Positions 17,456 to 25,929 of a DNA stretch of 64,000 nucleotides are shown one piece after another. Below the pieces are notes generated by a model that was not told the origin of the DNA, made no database searches, and saw nothing but the letters and a program-made list of their open reading frames with translations. Location of the stretch: contig CAVVCO010000031.1 of the NCBI GenBank assembly GCA_963746735.1, positions 1-64,000 of the forward strand. Direction: 5' to 3'. Position 1 is the first letter of the stretch; each line of letters starts with the position of its first letter. Source of the stretch: CAVSWT01 sp963746735. Its GTDB lineage: Bacteria > Bacteroidota > Ignavibacteria > Ignavibacteriales > Ignavibacteriaceae. Position numbers and translations under genes: made by a program.

Positions 17456-18391
17456 TTAATTGATATCAGGAATGCTGGTTTTACGGCTATTTTTTTTTGA
17501 CAGCTTATATAATTGCTTAAAATTCAAATTTACGAGAAGTACTCCCACGGTAATAATTATTCCGCTTAAGATCATTAAAAAAGTTATACTTTCATTAAGA
17601 AAAATCCAGGCGGCAATTACAGTTACAAATGGTTCAAAGTATAAAAACGCTCCAGCTTTAGCTGCTTCCATCTCTTTTAAAGCCTGCGCCCATAAAACGT
17701 AACTAACTCCAGAACAGAAAATTCCTAAAAACAATATTGCTATCCAGACATTTGATGAGATATGAAAGATTGTATTTACAAAATCTCCGCTTAAAACAAT
17801 AGGAGAAATTATAATTGCCATTGCAATAAATAAATAAAGGATAGTCATCAAAGGAGAATATTGTAAGCTTACTTTCTTATTTATAATCGAATATACTCCC
17901 CAGGTAAAAGCGCTGCCAAGTACCAGAAAGTCGCCTTTGTTTTTTAGAAAATCTATTTTGGAAAAATCACCATGGCTAATTAATAAAAGCAGCCCAAAGA
18001 ATGCGACAATAATTCCAGCAGCTTTAATTAATGTGATGCTTTCTTTCATAAAGAAAAATCCAAGTATGGCAATAAAGACAGGCGCCATTCCAACAATCCA
18101 TCCGGTGTTTGAGGCTGAGGTGAATTTAAGTCCGTAAATCTGAATCATCAAATGAAAGACTGCCACAAGAGCCAATAAAAAAATCCATGAATGGCTTTTA
18201 AATTTAATTGAAAAATCTCTTTTAGTATAAATCGCTATTGAAGTTAAAAGGGTTATTGCGATTATCATTCTTATTAAAATTAGCTGCGGAGGTGTAACTT
18301 CAGCCAATGCAAACTTTGTGGCAATAAACGAGCTTCCCCAAAAAATAGTTGCGGCAAGTGGTTTCCAATATTTAATTGCATGGGTTTTCAA
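17456..18391 (-). CDS. EamA/DMT-family metabolite exporter
   Basis: The protein has 311 residues and ten predicted membrane helices in two EamA halves (about 12-140 and 155-292). PLAATIFWGSSFIATKFAL is the characteristic first helix, and SGVSYVLWAQAL with EPFVTVIAAWIFLNE is the matching part of the second half. Members export amino acids, nucleosides or other metabolites. The C-terminus is basic and cytoplasmic. Monocistronic by spacing. Confidence 0.85.
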   Translation of the reverse strand: MKTHAIKYWKPLAATIFWGSSFIATKFALAEVTPPQLILIRMIIAITLLTSIAIYTKRDFSIKFKSHSWIFLLALVAVFHLMIQIYGLKFTSASNTGWIVGMAPVFIAILGFFFMKESITLIKAAGIIVAFFGLLLLISHGDFSKIDFLKNKGDFLVLGSAFTWGVYSIINKKVSLQYSPLMTILYLFIAMAIIISPIVLSGDFVNTIFHISSNVWIAILFLGIFCSGVSYVLWAQALKEMEAAKAGAFLYFEPFVTVIAAWIFLNESITFLMILSGIIITVGVLLVNLNFKQLYKLSKKNSRKTSIPDIN

Positions 18392-18456
18392 ATAAAAAGT
18401 TCATTTTAATGTTTGAGTAGATCCGTTTAAATCCGTATCATTTGTCTACCGAGAGT

Positions 18457-18570
18457 GTTGCTCAACTCAGAATTGTCATTTCGAATGAGTCATCGAGTGA
18501 GAAATCTTTCATATACTTAGAAAAAGATTTCTCCCGCTGGTCGAAATGACGTTTAAATTAGTTGCTCAAC
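18457..18570. repeat. Long imperfect palindrome flanked by 10-bp direct repeats
   Basis: GTCATTTCGA (18475-18484) pairs with TCGAAATGAC (18541-18550), and GAGAAATCTTT (18499-18509) pairs with AAAGATTTCTC (18523-18533). The whole is flanked by GTTGCTCAAC at 18457-18466 and 18561-18570. The direct repeats look like a target-site duplication of a MITE-like element. A GC-rich CCTGCCGGCTGGCCGG block follows at 18573-18592. Confidence 0.65.
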
Positions 18571-18648
18571 GCTCCCTGCCGGCTGGCCGGTTCGCGTACA
18601 TTTTGCGGCAACTATTATTTGCTATTTCTATAAATTAATTTTAAAAAT

Positions 18649-19149
18649 CTATTTTGACTTTTCAGTCTTCCTGGCTGATGAATAATTTTTTAAATCATAG
18701 TTTATCATTCTATCCGGCATATCAAGTTTTACTATCTCAACATTTGATTCCGTATAAAATTCAGTTGCAAGCGTATCATGAAAATCGGAAAAAACAACAA
18801 CGCGTTTTATACCTGCTGCAATCAATGCTTTCGCACATGTTGTGCAAGACATATTAGTAATGTATGCTGTTGCTCCTTTAATATTTACCCCATGATTTGC
18901 TGCTTGAGTTAATGCATTTATTTCCGCATGGTTTGTTCTTACACAATGATTGTCAACAACTAAGCAGCCTACATCTTCACAGTGTGGATGGCCCGGGAGA
19001 GAGCCGTTGTAACCGGTTGATAAAACAAATCTATCTTTCACAAACACACATCCGCAATGCATGCGTGGGCAGGTAGATCTTTCGGAAGCAAGCATTGCAA
19101 GCTTTAGAAAATATTCATCCCACGAGGGCCTGTTATTTTTTTTACTCAT
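18649..19149 (-). CDS. Deoxycytidylate (dCMP) deaminase family, ComEB-like
   Basis: The enzyme deaminates dCMP to dUMP for dTTP synthesis. The 166-residue sequence has the cytidine-deaminase zinc site: His74-Ala-Glu76 (HAEIN) with Glu as proton shuttle, and Cys102-Thr-Thr-Cys105 (SCTTCAKAL). The opening SWDEYFLKLAMLASERSTCPR and the N-terminal Cys/His cluster (C27, H31, C32, C34) match dCMP deaminases, which carry a second zinc site there. Confidence 0.88.
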   Translation of the reverse strand: MSKKNNRPSWDEYFLKLAMLASERSTCPRMHCGCVFVKDRFVLSTGYNGSLPGHPHCEDVGCLVVDNHCVRTNHAEINALTQAANHGVNIKGATAYITNMSCTTCAKALIAAGIKRVVVFSDFHDTLATEFYTESNVEIVKLDMPDRMINYDLKNYSSARKTEKSK

Positions 19150-19292
19150 CTTAATTTTAAATTTTGTTATTGGAAATTTATGTGGCGAAATTTAATGAAA
19201 AGATTTGAATGACGGTAATTTGAGAAAAATTGTTTTGGCAGCGACAGTTAGATTATAAGAAATAATAATTTTCTTTATCGGCAATGATAAAA

Positions 19293-19496
19293 TTAATTAT
19301 TCTCTGATTGCGATGTACTCTGTTCTTCACTTGAACCTGAACTATTAACACTCACCCTCCCTGATTTCTTCAGTGCGTCAGTAAGCAAGTATTCAATCTG
19401 CGCATTTATGCTTCTCAATTCATCTGCTGCCCATTTTTCAAGAGCGGCATGAACATTTCCATCAATTCTTAATAAAAATTTTTTCTTCTCAGCCAT
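19293..19496 (-). CDS. Arc-like ribbon-helix-helix protein
   Basis: This 67-residue protein has KKFLLRIDGNVHAALEKWAADELRSINAQIEYLLTDAL, a ribbon-helix-helix pattern of a beta strand then two helices, and ends in a Ser/Gln-rich tail. It is best placed with the Arc-like small proteins that lie next to SPFH genes in several bacterial phyla, rather than with a toxin-antitoxin pair, because no toxin is adjacent. It lies 14 bases behind the SPFH partner gene, so co-expression is likely. DNA target unknown. Confidence 0.7.
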   Translation of the reverse strand: MAEKKKFLLRIDGNVHAALEKWAADELRSINAQIEYLLTDALKKSGRVSVNSSGSSEEQSTSQSENN

Positions 19497-19510
19497 ATTA
19501 AAAATTTATT

Positions 19511-20032
19511 TCATCCTGCAGCTGCAGCACCAGCAGCCCGTTTTCTTTCCAAAGATAAATAACATGCAAGTATAATTACCCATGGATAATTGTCAATCAG
19601 TTCGGACTTTTTTTCAATTGTAACTTCGATAGTTTCATTAAATTTAACTTTGCCTTTAAAATTCACCAGCAGCTCATCGGCTGAATTGTATATTTCAAAT
19701 AAGTTCCGTAAAAATTTAAATGCGATTCTAAGTTTCTGTCCTTTAGGCAATTCCACAAACCCATGTAATTTAAATTTTACTTTTCTATACTTTGCAAATC
19801 GGTATAGTTTTATTTGTTTCTCTTATGGCAACTTCCGACCTCCAGATTGAAGGGCGATAAATCGTCCATTTAGTCATTAAACATCTCAACTTCCAATTTC
19901 AATCCGAACAACTTAACACTTTTAACAATTGGCAATAATTTCATCATTATATTTAAGGACATAATATCTTTTCCAAACTGACGGCTGAGTAAATATTAAA
20001 GTTTGCCCGCGGTAATCAGATAAGCTTTTCAT
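19511..20032 (-). CDS. Conserved SPFH-operon partner protein; three frameshifts
   Basis: Only the last 81 codons (GTG at 19756) are open, but the DNA upstream reads as one protein if three single bases are dropped. The pieces are MKSLSDYRGQTLIFTQPSVW from ATG 20032 to about 19930, KSVKLFGLKLEVEMF to about 19873, KWTIYRPSIWRSEVAIRE to about 19790, then KYRKVKFKLHGFVELPKG to the end. This gives 172 residues. The repeated PSVWKR and PSIWRS segments suggest a tubby-like or duplicated beta domain, followed by one C-terminal membrane helix (NYPWVIILACYLSL) and an Ala/Gly tail. It lies 20 bases behind the SPFH gene. Three shifts mean error-prone sequence or a decaying gene. Confidence 0.6.
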
Positions 20033-20052
20033 ATTATTTTACCTGGTAATTA

Positions 20053-20925
20053 TTAGTAAAGCGAACCTGTATTTACAATCGGCGTAACCTCACTTTCGGA
20101 AACTAAGGCCACCATTAGATTATTTACCATAGTAGCTTTTTTCTCTTCGTCCAGTTCAATGATTTTTTGTTCGCTTAAAGATTTTAAAGCTAAATCAACC
20201 ATACCTACAGCTCCTTCAACAATTTTAAACCTTGCCGCAACAACTGCTTCGGCTTGCTGTCTTCTCAGCATGGCTTGGGCAATTTCCTGCGCATATGCCA
20301 GGTGACTTATTCTTGCTTCAATCACTTCAACTCCCGCTATATCTAATCTTGATTGAACCTGCTTTTGTAAATTCTCTGCTATCTCCTGCGGACTTCCTCT
20401 TAATGAAGCTTTATCGCCATCACTTTCATCATAAGGGTATTCAGAAGCAAGTGATCTGATAGCAGTTTCACTCTGGATGTCGACAAACTGTTCATAATTA
20501 TCAACATCAAAAACAGCACAGGCGGAGTTAACAACCTGCCAGACTATTACAGCTCCTATTTCTATCGGGTTGCCGCTTAAATCATTTACTTTAATTTTTT
20601 CACTACTGAAATTTCTAATTCGTAATGAAATTCTCTTCTTTACAGTGAATGGATTAACCCACCAAAATCCTGAATGGCGGATAGTACCAATATACTTTCC
20701 GAAAAATATAATAACCCTGGAATCATTTGGCTGAACGACTAACAACCCACTAAGTAATAAAATAAAAACCAAAAGGAGTGGAAAGAATATCCATAAAAAT
20801 TGGGGGTCTCTCGTCTTAATTCCTCCAACAAAGACGAAGATATCTAATACCAAAATTAGAATTGAAATTAACAGTATAATAAAACCGTTAATTTTCGAAG
20901 CCGGTTTTTCTGCTATTTTTTCCAT
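20053..20925 (-). CDS. SPFH/Band 7 (prohibitin-like) membrane protein
   Basis: The protein has 290 residues. Two hydrophobic segments (about 14-34 and 42-63) are followed by an SPFH domain (about 65-250): GTIRHSGFWWVNPF, IRNFSSEKIKVNDLSGNPIEI and ESAIRSLASEYPYD-type blocks are typical. A coiled helix AQAMLRRQQAEAVVAARFKIVEGAV follows. SPFH proteins form ring-shaped membrane scaffolds. It heads a three-gene run with the partner at 19511-20032 and the ribbon-helix-helix gene at 19293-19496. Confidence 0.88.
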   Translation of the reverse strand: MEKIAEKPASKINGFIILLISILILVLDIFVFVGGIKTRDPQFLWIFFPLLLVFILLLSGLLVVQPNDSRVIIFFGKYIGTIRHSGFWWVNPFTVKKRISLRIRNFSSEKIKVNDLSGNPIEIGAVIVWQVVNSACAVFDVDNYEQFVDIQSETAIRSLASEYPYDESDGDKASLRGSPQEIAENLQKQVQSRLDIAGVEVIEARISHLAYAQEIAQAMLRRQQAEAVVAARFKIVEGAVGMVDLALKSLSEQKIIELDEEKKATMVNNLMVALVSESEVTPIVNTGSLY

Positions 20926-21011
20926 TTTTGTCCCTTTAATAAATGTTAATGCTATCGTAATGATATCACTTTAATATCAAATAGTCAAGAAAATTTTATG
21001 CGCGATTCTGC

Positions 21012-21115
21012 TGTAGAGACGCTCCGGTGGAGTGTCTTAACCTGTAAAATTAATTTTTATGGATTTCTTGTTAATTCGATGTGTCCATTTAGACGCCACA
21101 ATGAGGCGTCTCTAC
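21012..21115. repeat. GTAGAGACGC palindromic element
   Basis: Outer arms GTAGAGACGC (21013-21022) and GCGTCTCTAC (21106-21115) are exact inverses. Inner hairpins GACGCTCC/GGAGTGTC and AGACGCC/GGCGTCT sit beside each end. A relative lies at 25711-25800. This type of palindrome is dispersed in many bacterial genomes. It may also terminate the gene at 21194. Confidence 0.65.
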
Positions 21116-21193
21116 GAAAGGTTGGTTAAAAATATTGGAGTGACATTTACTTTGAAGGTATTCATAAGAATCTAATCCTATACAATTTGAAAT

Positions 21194-21990
21194 TTAATCT
21201 GCCCTCACATCTCCCGCCAAATAATACCCAGTAACCTTCTTAAATGCTTCGGATGTTTTATCTCCGGGACATCCATCCGGCTTAACATAAATTCCAGGAA
21301 ATGTATTTAAAAAGTTTTGAAAGTCTTCTGCGTAATTAATTTTAGTTTTTGAATATCTTAACATTGGTTTTGCAATATCATCTTCGGGGTCAATTACCGG
21401 CTCGCCTGAAAATGAAATTTCATTTTTTTCAGACAATCTTCTTAATAAAACTGCTGCCCCGCACTGCTGCGAAACCGCGGTGTCAGACCATGTTCCGTCC
21501 GCAATATATTTTCCTTTCACATAATGATTAGAGAATCCCCAAAGATACGGTGTGTAAACATTTGGATGTTTCATTCTGTAGCCCCAGCCGTTGTATCCTT
21601 CAATTTTGTATAGCGTGCCGGGCAAGCTCCAATCATTCCACTGATCAATTTTCATCATGGTTAACGCATCTGCGGCACTATCTTCCCAGGTAAATGGCGG
21701 GTTTCCGGTTAACGGCCTTCCGGCAGGAACATGTGTTGTTTTTGCAGTCAGCGGATCACCATTATGAAATGGCAATTAAAATTCATTGAAGCTTCCATCT
21801 GGTGAATTGCTGCAATAAAAAACCATGGTATGTTCAGTTTTTTCCCAACAGTATCATAGCGAACTTTGTTTTTGATCATGCTGTTAACAATCTTTTCAAC
21901 AAGCGCTGTTCTATTTGGATCAATTACACAGGTATTAAATAAATTTTTGTATTCATCCATTAAATTATTTGTAAGACTTACAAGTGCCAT
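21194..21990 (-). CDS. Lysozyme-like peptidoglycan hydrolase; frameshifted
   Basis: Two overlapping frames (21990-21748 and 21775-21194) make one protein of about 265 residues if a single base is added at about 21765. Then SMNFNCHF continues into HNGDPLTAKT. The N-terminal part has IHQMEAS, with a Glu placed as in lysozyme-type glycosidases. The middle GYNGWGYRMKHPNVYTPYLWGFSNHY and the WSDTAVSQQCGAAVLLRR block are typical of a conserved, little-studied lysozyme/peptidoglycan-binding family. The end (GIYVKPDGCPGDKTSEAFKKVTG) resembles a peptidoglycan-binding repeat. No signal peptide is seen. Confidence 0.65.
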
Positions 21991-22036
21991 AGCGCCTCCT
22001 TAAATTTAATTTATAATTCGCTAACAAATCGCTGAC

Positions 22037-22064
22037 AAACCGAATTTCTTCAAGTAATTGGGTT
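22037..22064. repeat. Copy of AAACCCAATT hairpin
   Basis: AAACCGAATTTCTTCAAG followed by AATTGGGTTT is an imperfect copy of the hairpin at 12801-12829. It lies upstream of the lysozyme-like gene and downstream of the PH-domain gene on the minus strand. Confidence 0.5.
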
Positions 22065-22196
22065 TGTTTATTTCATAACATCTGCAAACTTGCTTAAATA
22101 CAAAAAGAGAGATTTCAGGATATAGGATACTGGAAATGAAAAAAATAAAACTATTTAATTTATAGTTTATTTGAACTAAAAAGCCTAGAAGTTTAT

Positions 22197-22787
22197 TTAC
22201 TGTTTTTCCTCCAGCTTTTTTTTAATTAAATTTAATTCTTCCATAACTTTGTTAAGCTTTTCTTTGTCGGTCATTTCGGTTTGGTTTGACTGCGATTCAA
22301 TTACTTTGTTCGTTTTAGAATTTTTTATTCGCATTAAAATTTCTTTGCTGGTTTCCTCCGGCAATTTAATATCACAAAACTGAATATCAGAATAAGACCA
22401 TCTTCGTTCTTCATCTTCTTCAGCTATAATGTTCACTGTCCCTAGTTTAAATAATTTTTGAAGCGGGCCTTGCTTAACTTTAATATTTGCAATCTTAGAA
22501 ATGGGAGTCGTAAGTTTTATCTTCCAGAAAACTCCTTTGAATAAGACAATCGAATCCTCGTTTATTTCGAATAGTAGTGATTTATGAAATGATGGAATCC
22601 AGAATAAAACGATAAGCGCAGCAATCAAAAACATGATGAGAGTTGTTAAGATTGCTACTGATTCCGGATACCTAATAGTTGCCAGCAATAGTGTTAAAAT
22701 CACTGCCACGGGAATAAAAACCAGCCACCATTTTATATACCAAATTGTTTTTTGCTCAACTTCAGGTTTTATTAAAATTTGATCCAT
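22197..22787 (-). CDS. Membrane protein with bacterial PH domain
   Basis: The start is set at 22787 (MDQILIKPE, 196 residues) because CAGGAATT precedes this ATG; a TTG start four codons upstream is less likely. Two membrane helices (about 20-60) are followed by a bPH_2-type domain (YdbS/YdbT-like): LLFEINEDSIVLFKGVFWKIKLTTPISKIANIKVKQGPLQKLFKLGTV spans the core. The C-terminal about 40 residues are a charged coiled coil (DKEKLNKVMEELNLIKKKL). Function unknown. Confidence 0.75.
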   Translation of the reverse strand: MDQILIKPEVEQKTIWYIKWWLVFIPVAVILTLLLATIRYPESVAILTTLIMFLIAALIVLFWIPSFHKSLLFEINEDSIVLFKGVFWKIKLTTPISKIANIKVKQGPLQKLFKLGTVNIIAEEDEERRWSYSDIQFCDIKLPEETSKEILMRIKNSKTNKVIESQSNQTEMTDKEKLNKVMEELNLIKKKLEEKQ

Positions 22788-22999
22788 AATTCCTGCCAAT
22801 AATTTTAAAAGATATTCAATTAAAGTAATATAAATATTATTTGCGAAAATTTATTTAAACATTGCATTTATAGCTATAAAAATCAATTATAAACCAATTT
22901 CCCTCTAACGGTAGTATTTAGGAATTGTAATAAGTTATAAGATGTTTTAATTTGTTTTTCTTTTATTGAAAATATTGTGAACAAACTTAAGGAAATTTC

Positions 23000-25654
23000 A
23001 TGAAATTATATTTACCTATTACTCTATTTTTAATCTTCTCAGCGAGCTTTTCAATACAAGCACAAACAAGCAAGCCCAGTTCTCAAACTGCTATTCAATT
23101 AAATAATGCATTTTCTGACTATGCCCAAATGTACGATGTTCCTGTTGATATACTAAAATCAGTTGCTTATGCAGAAACACGGATGATGCAAATAATTCCA
23201 AATGAAAATGACAACTCAAATTGTACAAATATGCCCAAAGCATACGGCATAATGGGCCTAAGAGACGATGACTGGTTTGGCCATTCACTTGTTGACGGAG
23301 CTAAACTAATTGGGGCCAAATTGGATGAAGTAAAAAATGATGCAAGCTTAAATATAAAAGCTGCTGCTGCTTTATTGTCTAAGTATGCTTATGAATTGGA
23401 CATAATTGATAGAAGCAATGTCTCCTCATGGCGCCCTGTTTTGGAAAAATATTCAGGCATCCCTCAGGAAGACATAAAACCATTTTATTCATTCGATGTT
23501 TTTAAGGTATTGAATGAAGGAACAAAAATTAATGGTGTTGCAATTAATTCTCACAAAGAAGTTAACATGTCGCAATTCAGTGAAGAAGTTAATCCTAAAA
23601 ACAAATTAAAGAATATTGAAAAAATAGTATCGACAAATTCTCCGGCAAAAGCTCTATCAACTGATTATCCGCCGGCTTTTTGGGATCCAAGCCCTAATTA
23701 TACTGCGAATGCCATTGCTCAAAAATTTTTAGTGGTTCATGATACAGAAGGTTCTTTTGCCAATTCAGTGTCATGGCTAAAAAATCCTGCTGCAAGCGCT
23801 AGTTCACATTATATAATTAGAAGTTCTGACGGATATATTATCCAGTTGGTAAGAGAGAAAGATAGAGCATGGCATGTACGTTCCTGGAACAATGTAATGC
23901 TTGGCGTTGAACATGAAGGTTATGTTAATAACCCAGCTTATTTTACAGAAGCAATGTATCAATCCTCTGCCGCTTTGTTCAGGCATTTTGTGGATACTTA
24001 CGGCGTACCAGTTGATACGTTCAGGATTATTGGACATTACCAGCATTTAAAAACCTGGTGGGTTAATTGGATTAATAATACATGGAATGTTAATAACCCA
24101 AGTTACAAAGTGAATCCCCTGGATAACTCACACACAGATCCAGGAAAGTATTGGAATTGGTCTCACTTTTTTGATTTAATTGCTCAAGGAGCTACAGCAC
24201 CAAATATAACGAGCCATTCTCCGGCAAACAGCAGCGACAGTATTTGGGCAACTTCATCAATTAAAGTTTCATTTGATCAGCCAATGACGGAAACTCAAAC
24301 AGAAAGTGCCTTTTCAATTAATCCTGAAGTTCAAGGGAATTTTAGCTGGGAAGATAATGGAAAGACTTTAGTTTTTACTCCAACGGACTATTATGAGAGT
24401 TCAACTAAATATACCGTAAATATTGATACAACGGCACTAAGCATTTTAAATAAACCAATAGGATCATCATATTCTTTTAATTTTTATACTAAGCAGAAAA
24501 TTAATTTTATAATTGCTGATTCATACCCCCGGCTTGATCAAAAAAATATAAGTACAACTGTTAAAGTTGTTGTGAACTTTAACGTTCCATTAATTGATAA
24601 AGCTACATTGGGAGGCAGAGTTGAAATGCGAGATTCAGCAGGGAATAAAATCAGTTATAAAAACGCAACCTATCAAGAAATAAATAATATTGGACGTGTG
24701 TCATTTTCACCTTCAAAAGCATTAGACTATTCAGCCAAATATCAAGTTATTTTTAAAAGCGGAATCGAAAGCTTAAATAACAGCTCCCTTGAATCTGATA
24801 CTGTAATTAATTTTACAACTGCAGCAGATGATTTTGTAGAAGGAACCATCGTTGACAGTTTTATGAACGTCGAGAATTGGGTTCAGCCCAAACTTAATTC
24901 TAATTCATCGGATCTGGATACAAGTTTAACAGCGTTTGAATATCTACAAGGAACACAAACTGTAGGTGCCGGATCAGGAAAACTAGATTATGTCTTCAGC
25001 AATCCAGACGGAGTATGCTATTTAGAAACTTCCCCGCATATTTCTTTGGGAACCGATTCGGCGTCTAAATTCGGTATTTGGATTTACGGTGATTTAAGCT
25101 ACAATGTAATTGCTTTTAAATTCAACAATAGTTCAAACAAAACAAGCGAAATTAATTCTGATACTTTAACTTGGACCGGCTGGAAGTTTATTGAAATTCC
25201 TTTAGACTCGATTAAATTATCCGGAGAAATGTTTTTAAATAGTATCGTTATAAAAAATAAAAGTTCTGTAACAAATTATCCCGCCGGAAGTTTATCGGGT
25301 TCAATATATATAGATGGAATTCAAGTTTATAATTATAATCAAGTCACTGGTATAAAAGATAAAAAACCACAGTTAGTAAATAATTATAAGCTATTTCAAA
25401 ATTATCCGAATCCGTTTAACCCAAGCACCACAATTAAATACCAAATTCCCAAAGATGGATTTGTATTTTTGAAAATTTATAATATAATTGGGCAGGAAGT
25501 TGCAACAATCGTAAACCAATTTAAAAAAGCGGGTAGTTATGAAATTAACTTTGATGCTTCTTCCGTCACAGGCGGTTTATCAAGCGGTATTTATTTTTAC
25601 ACATTAAAGTCGGGCGATTTTACCAAGACAAACAAGTTTGTACTTTTAAAGTAA
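23000..25654 (+). CDS. Secreted amidase with transglycosylase-like region, Ig-like domains and T9SS sorting domain
   Basis: The protein has 884 residues. A signal peptide (1-21) precedes a lysozyme/transglycosylase-like region (about 30-170; VPVDILKSVAYAETRM carries the Glu). Next is an Amidase_2 (N-acetylmuramoyl-L-alanine amidase) domain at about 235-390, with zinc-type ligands in VVHDTEG (near 246) and SHTDPGKYW (near 377). Two Big_5-like domains cover about 400-610, then an unassigned beta region (about 615-785), and a Por sorting domain from about 795 (YPNPFNPSTT to KFVLLK). It probably cleaves peptidoglycan of other cells or debris at the surface. Confidence 0.85.
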   Translation: MKLYLPITLFLIFSASFSIQAQTSKPSSQTAIQLNNAFSDYAQMYDVPVDILKSVAYAETRMMQIIPNENDNSNCTNMPKAYGIMGLRDDDWFGHSLVDGAKLIGAKLDEVKNDASLNIKAAAALLSKYAYELDIIDRSNVSSWRPVLEKYSGIPQEDIKPFYSFDVFKVLNEGTKINGVAINSHKEVNMSQFSEEVNPKNKLKNIEKIVSTNSPAKALSTDYPPAFWDPSPNYTANAIAQKFLVVHDTEGSFANSVSWLKNPAASASSHYIIRSSDGYIIQLVREKDRAWHVRSWNNVMLGVEHEGYVNNPAYFTEAMYQSSAALFRHFVDTYGVPVDTFRIIGHYQHLKTWWVNWINNTWNVNNPSYKVNPLDNSHTDPGKYWNWSHFFDLIAQGATAPNITSHSPANSSDSIWATSSIKVSFDQPMTETQTESAFSINPEVQGNFSWEDNGKTLVFTPTDYYESSTKYTVNIDTTALSILNKPIGSSYSFNFYTKQKINFIIADSYPRLDQKNISTTVKVVVNFNVPLIDKATLGGRVEMRDSAGNKISYKNATYQEINNIGRVSFSPSKALDYSAKYQVIFKSGIESLNNSSLESDTVINFTTAADDFVEGTIVDSFMNVENWVQPKLNSNSSDLDTSLTAFEYLQGTQTVGAGSGKLDYVFSNPDGVCYLETSPHISLGTDSASKFGIWIYGDLSYNVIAFKFNNSSNKTSEINSDTLTWTGWKFIEIPLDSIKLSGEMFLNSIVIKNKSSVTNYPAGSLSGSIYIDGIQVYNYNQVTGIKDKKPQLVNNYKLFQNYPNPFNPSTTIKYQIPKDGFVFLKIYNIIGQEVATIVNQFKKAGSYEINFDASSVTGGLSSGIYFYTLKSGDFTKTNKFVLLK

Positions 25655-25710
25655 CGTTTATTATTTATTGTGATTTGTTTAACTCAAAAGCAAAGAATAT
25701 TAAACTCCTT

Positions 25711-25800
25711 TTGTAGAGGTGTCTTAATTAGTAACATAACTTATTTGAAAATTTTTAAATATTAAATTATCATTAAGACGCTCCACCGGAGCGTCTTTAC
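25711..25800. repeat. Second copy of GTAGAGACGC-type palindrome
   Basis: The perfect hairpin AAGACGCTCC (25775-25784) with GGAGCGTCTT (25788-25797) is preceded by TGTAGAGGTGTCTTAAT at 25711, a decayed inverse arm. It follows the amidase gene and may act as its terminator. Confidence 0.6.
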
Positions 25801-25831
25801 AATTAGTTTCGAAATAATATAAATCAACCAC

Positions 25832-25907
25832 AAACCCAAGTTCTTTAAGAAATTCGGTTTTAAACAATTTAACTCTGGGGAGTCATATTTGGCTCCTCTT
25901 TTATTTT
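25832..25907 (+). terminator. Tandem hairpins before the DUF2156 gene
   Basis: An imperfect AAACCCAAG/AATTCGGTTT hairpin (25832-25860) is followed by GGGGAG (25877-25882) pairing with CTCC (25893-25896) and then TCTTTTATTTT. The second looks like a rho-independent terminator on the plus strand. Confidence 0.5.
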
Positions 25908-25929
25908 AAATAAACATAAAGAAAACATT

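Noticed and set aside
19293..19756. Type II toxin-antitoxin pair
   Set aside because: The ribbon-helix-helix protein neighbours a membrane-anchored SPFH partner, with no toxin fold visible.
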